NCBI GenBank assembly: GCA_964589935.1
Contig: CAZPVD010000013.1
Location: forward strand, 1-64,000
Origin: VHCN01 sp964589935
GTDB lineage: Bacteria; Verrucomicrobiota; Verrucomicrobiia; Limisphaerales; VHCN01
DNA: 64,000 nt
Direction of reading: 5' to 3'
Part shown: positions 63,081 to 64,000 of the stretch, in pieces
Layout: each line of letters begins with the position of its first letter
How positions within the stretch are numbered: the first letter of the stretch is position 1
Notes under the pieces: model-generated
The model's database searches: none
What the model was told of the DNA's origin: nothing
Seen by the model: only the letters and a program-made list of their open reading frames with translations
Translations under genes and position numbers: made by a program

Positions 63081-64000
63081 TTAACCCGCCTTCGCGAGAT
63101 CAGCGAAAACGATGATCGAAGGATTGCCAACGGGGGCGTAGTGGCCAGTGAACTTCAAACTGCCTTTTGATTTGTCCCAGCGGAAGACGGTGACGTTGTC
63201 GTCGCGCTGGTTGCAGCAGTAGAGAAAGTTGCCGGTAGGATCGAAGTTGAAGCTGCGCGGGTAATTGCCGCGCGTCCACTCCTCGCCCACGTAGCTCAAC
63301 TCGCCGTTCTTGCCCACGGAGAAGATCCCGATGCTGTCGTGCAGGCGGTTGCCCGCATACACGAAGCGGCCATCGGCGGAAACCAGAATCTCGGAGCAGA
63401 AATTACTGCCGGCGAATCCGGACGGCAGCGTCGAGATGGTCTGGCGTGAGGTCAGTCGTCCGTTGGCGGCATCGTAATTGAACAGGACGATGTTCGAGCC
63501 TTCCTCCTGAATGGAATAGAACCAGTGCCCATTCGGATGAAAATGGAAATGCCGCGGGCCATCGCCAGGCGGCAGTGAAACGGCGGGAGGATCGTTCGGA
63601 GTGAGCACGCCTTTCTGGTCGTCGAACTTCCAGACGAAGATTTGGTCCAAGCCCAGATCGGCGTGCAGGACGAAGCGCCCCGAGGGATCCGCCTGGATCA
63701 TGTGTGCGTGCGTCCGATCATGGCCACTGAACGCGAAGCTGCCCGACGGAGCATTGGTGGCGCGAGTGGGGCCAATTTTTCCCGAATCATTCTTCACGTC
63801 GGTGGCAGCCCCAAGACTGCCATCGGGCAGGATCGGCAGCACCGCCACAGAGCCGCCGAAATAATTTGCCACCAGCAGAAACTTCCCGGATGGATGCGCC
63901 GAGATGTAGGTGGGACCGGCGCCGCCGGAACGAATGGTGTTGATCAGTTTCAACTGCCCATCGGTTCGATTGACCGTGAACGCGCTGACCGTTCCTTCTT
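63081..64000 (-). CDS. Lactonase-family seven-bladed beta-propeller (6-phosphogluconolactonase type), partial 5' end
   Basis: About 305 residues visible; the frame is open to the window edge, so the start lies beyond 64000. Propeller wording: GGAGPTYISAHPSGKFLLVA, NYFGGSVAVLPILPDGSLGA, THAHMIQADPSGRFVLHADL, GPRHFHFHPNGHWFYSIQEE, RFVYAGNRLHDSIGIFSVGK, and GNYPRSFNFDPTGNFLYCCN. His and Arg positions fit the Pgl/YbhE family. The substrate may be 6-phosphogluconolactone or another lactone; subcellular location is not determinable without the N-terminus. Confidence 0.88.
   Translation of the reverse strand, partial: EGTVSAFTVNRTDGQLKLINTIRSGGAGPTYISAHPSGKFLLVANYFGGSVAVLPILPDGSLGAATDVKNDSGKIGPTRATNAPSGSFAFSGHDRTHAHMIQADPSGRFVLHADLGLDQIFVWKFDDQKGVLTPNDPPAVSLPPGDGPRHFHFHPNGHWFYSIQEEGSNIVLFNYDAANGRLTSRQTISTLPSGFAGSNFCSEILVSADGRFVYAGNRLHDSIGIFSVGKNGELSYVGEEWTRGNYPRSFNFDPTGNFLYCCNQRDDNVTVFRWDKSKGSLKFTGHYAPVGNPSIIVFADLAKAG

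Overview
The window is high-GC chromosomal DNA from a member of the Verrucomicrobiota, most likely the Pedosphaera/Limisphaera side of the phylum. The evidence is a set of lineage-typical families seen together: a PilM-type operon laid out like the Akkermansia Amuc_1098-1101 genes, a TIGR04073 exosortase-associated lipoprotein, PVC-type dehydrogenase/cytochrome genes, a DUF1549/DUF1553 cytochrome protein, a TIGR03067 protein, a DUF1559-like pseudopilin and a UDP-xylose synthase. I saw no rRNA, tRNA, CRISPR array, IS transposase or integrase.

Layout. 1-5140 (minus): secretin/pilus-assembly operon (pilM-pilN fusion, two inner-membrane assembly proteins, secretin cut by the window edge). 5277-12042 (minus): UDP-xylose synthase, a large periplasmic TPR protein, uvrA. 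12178-14794 (plus): conserved protein of unknown function, pyrD. 14849-17736 (minus): aroA-cmk-plsC. 17875-19287 (plus): TIGR04073 lipoprotein, terminator, ispE. 19294-22761 (minus): PVC dehydrogenase and cytochrome, small membrane protein. 22871-28989 (plus): prfB with its programmed frameshift, trpC, a REC-PAS-phosphatase regulator, and a COG3014/YcfL/LpoB lipoprotein operon facing lnt. 30664-37844: surface-glycan cluster (glycosyltransferases, acyltransferase, methyltransferases, flippase). 37908-45761: pseudopilin, DUF1553 cytochrome protein, TIM-barrel protein, VOC proteins, Gfo/Idh/MocA oxidoreductase. 45893-61848: a TPP-riboswitch-controlled thiC followed by an accessory array. 61878-64000: DUF4256 protein, SRPBCC protein, lactonase.

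The most striking region is the thiC locus. A full thiC (46097-48067) is followed by two further 3'-terminal pieces of thiC (52261-52988 and 56161-56651). Each piece lies directly after a copy of a 45-59 bp repeat (52187, 56102); a third copy at 61804 closes the array. Between these marks sit three unrelated cargo modules: a TonB receptor with TonB and two minus-strand ORFs; an uncharacterised two-gene pair; and two DNA methyltransferases with a phospholipase-D-type nuclease. The 3' parts of the first two thiC copies are synonymously recoded versions of nearly the same protein and switch from native-like to foreign codon use at different points. The simplest reading is serial insertion into thiC of elements that each bring a replacement thiC 3' end, so ThiC is restored while the displaced end stays downstream as debris. 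The architecture recalls yeast WHO elements beside FBA1; I know of no described bacterial counterpart at thiC.

A second genome-wide feature is a family of degenerate 7-nt tandem repeat arrays, several with an inverted second arm. They lie inside uvrA (twice), pyrD and the DUF1553 gene (twice) without breaking the frame, over the cmk start, between prfB and trpC, and just before thiC. Each array has its own heptamer.
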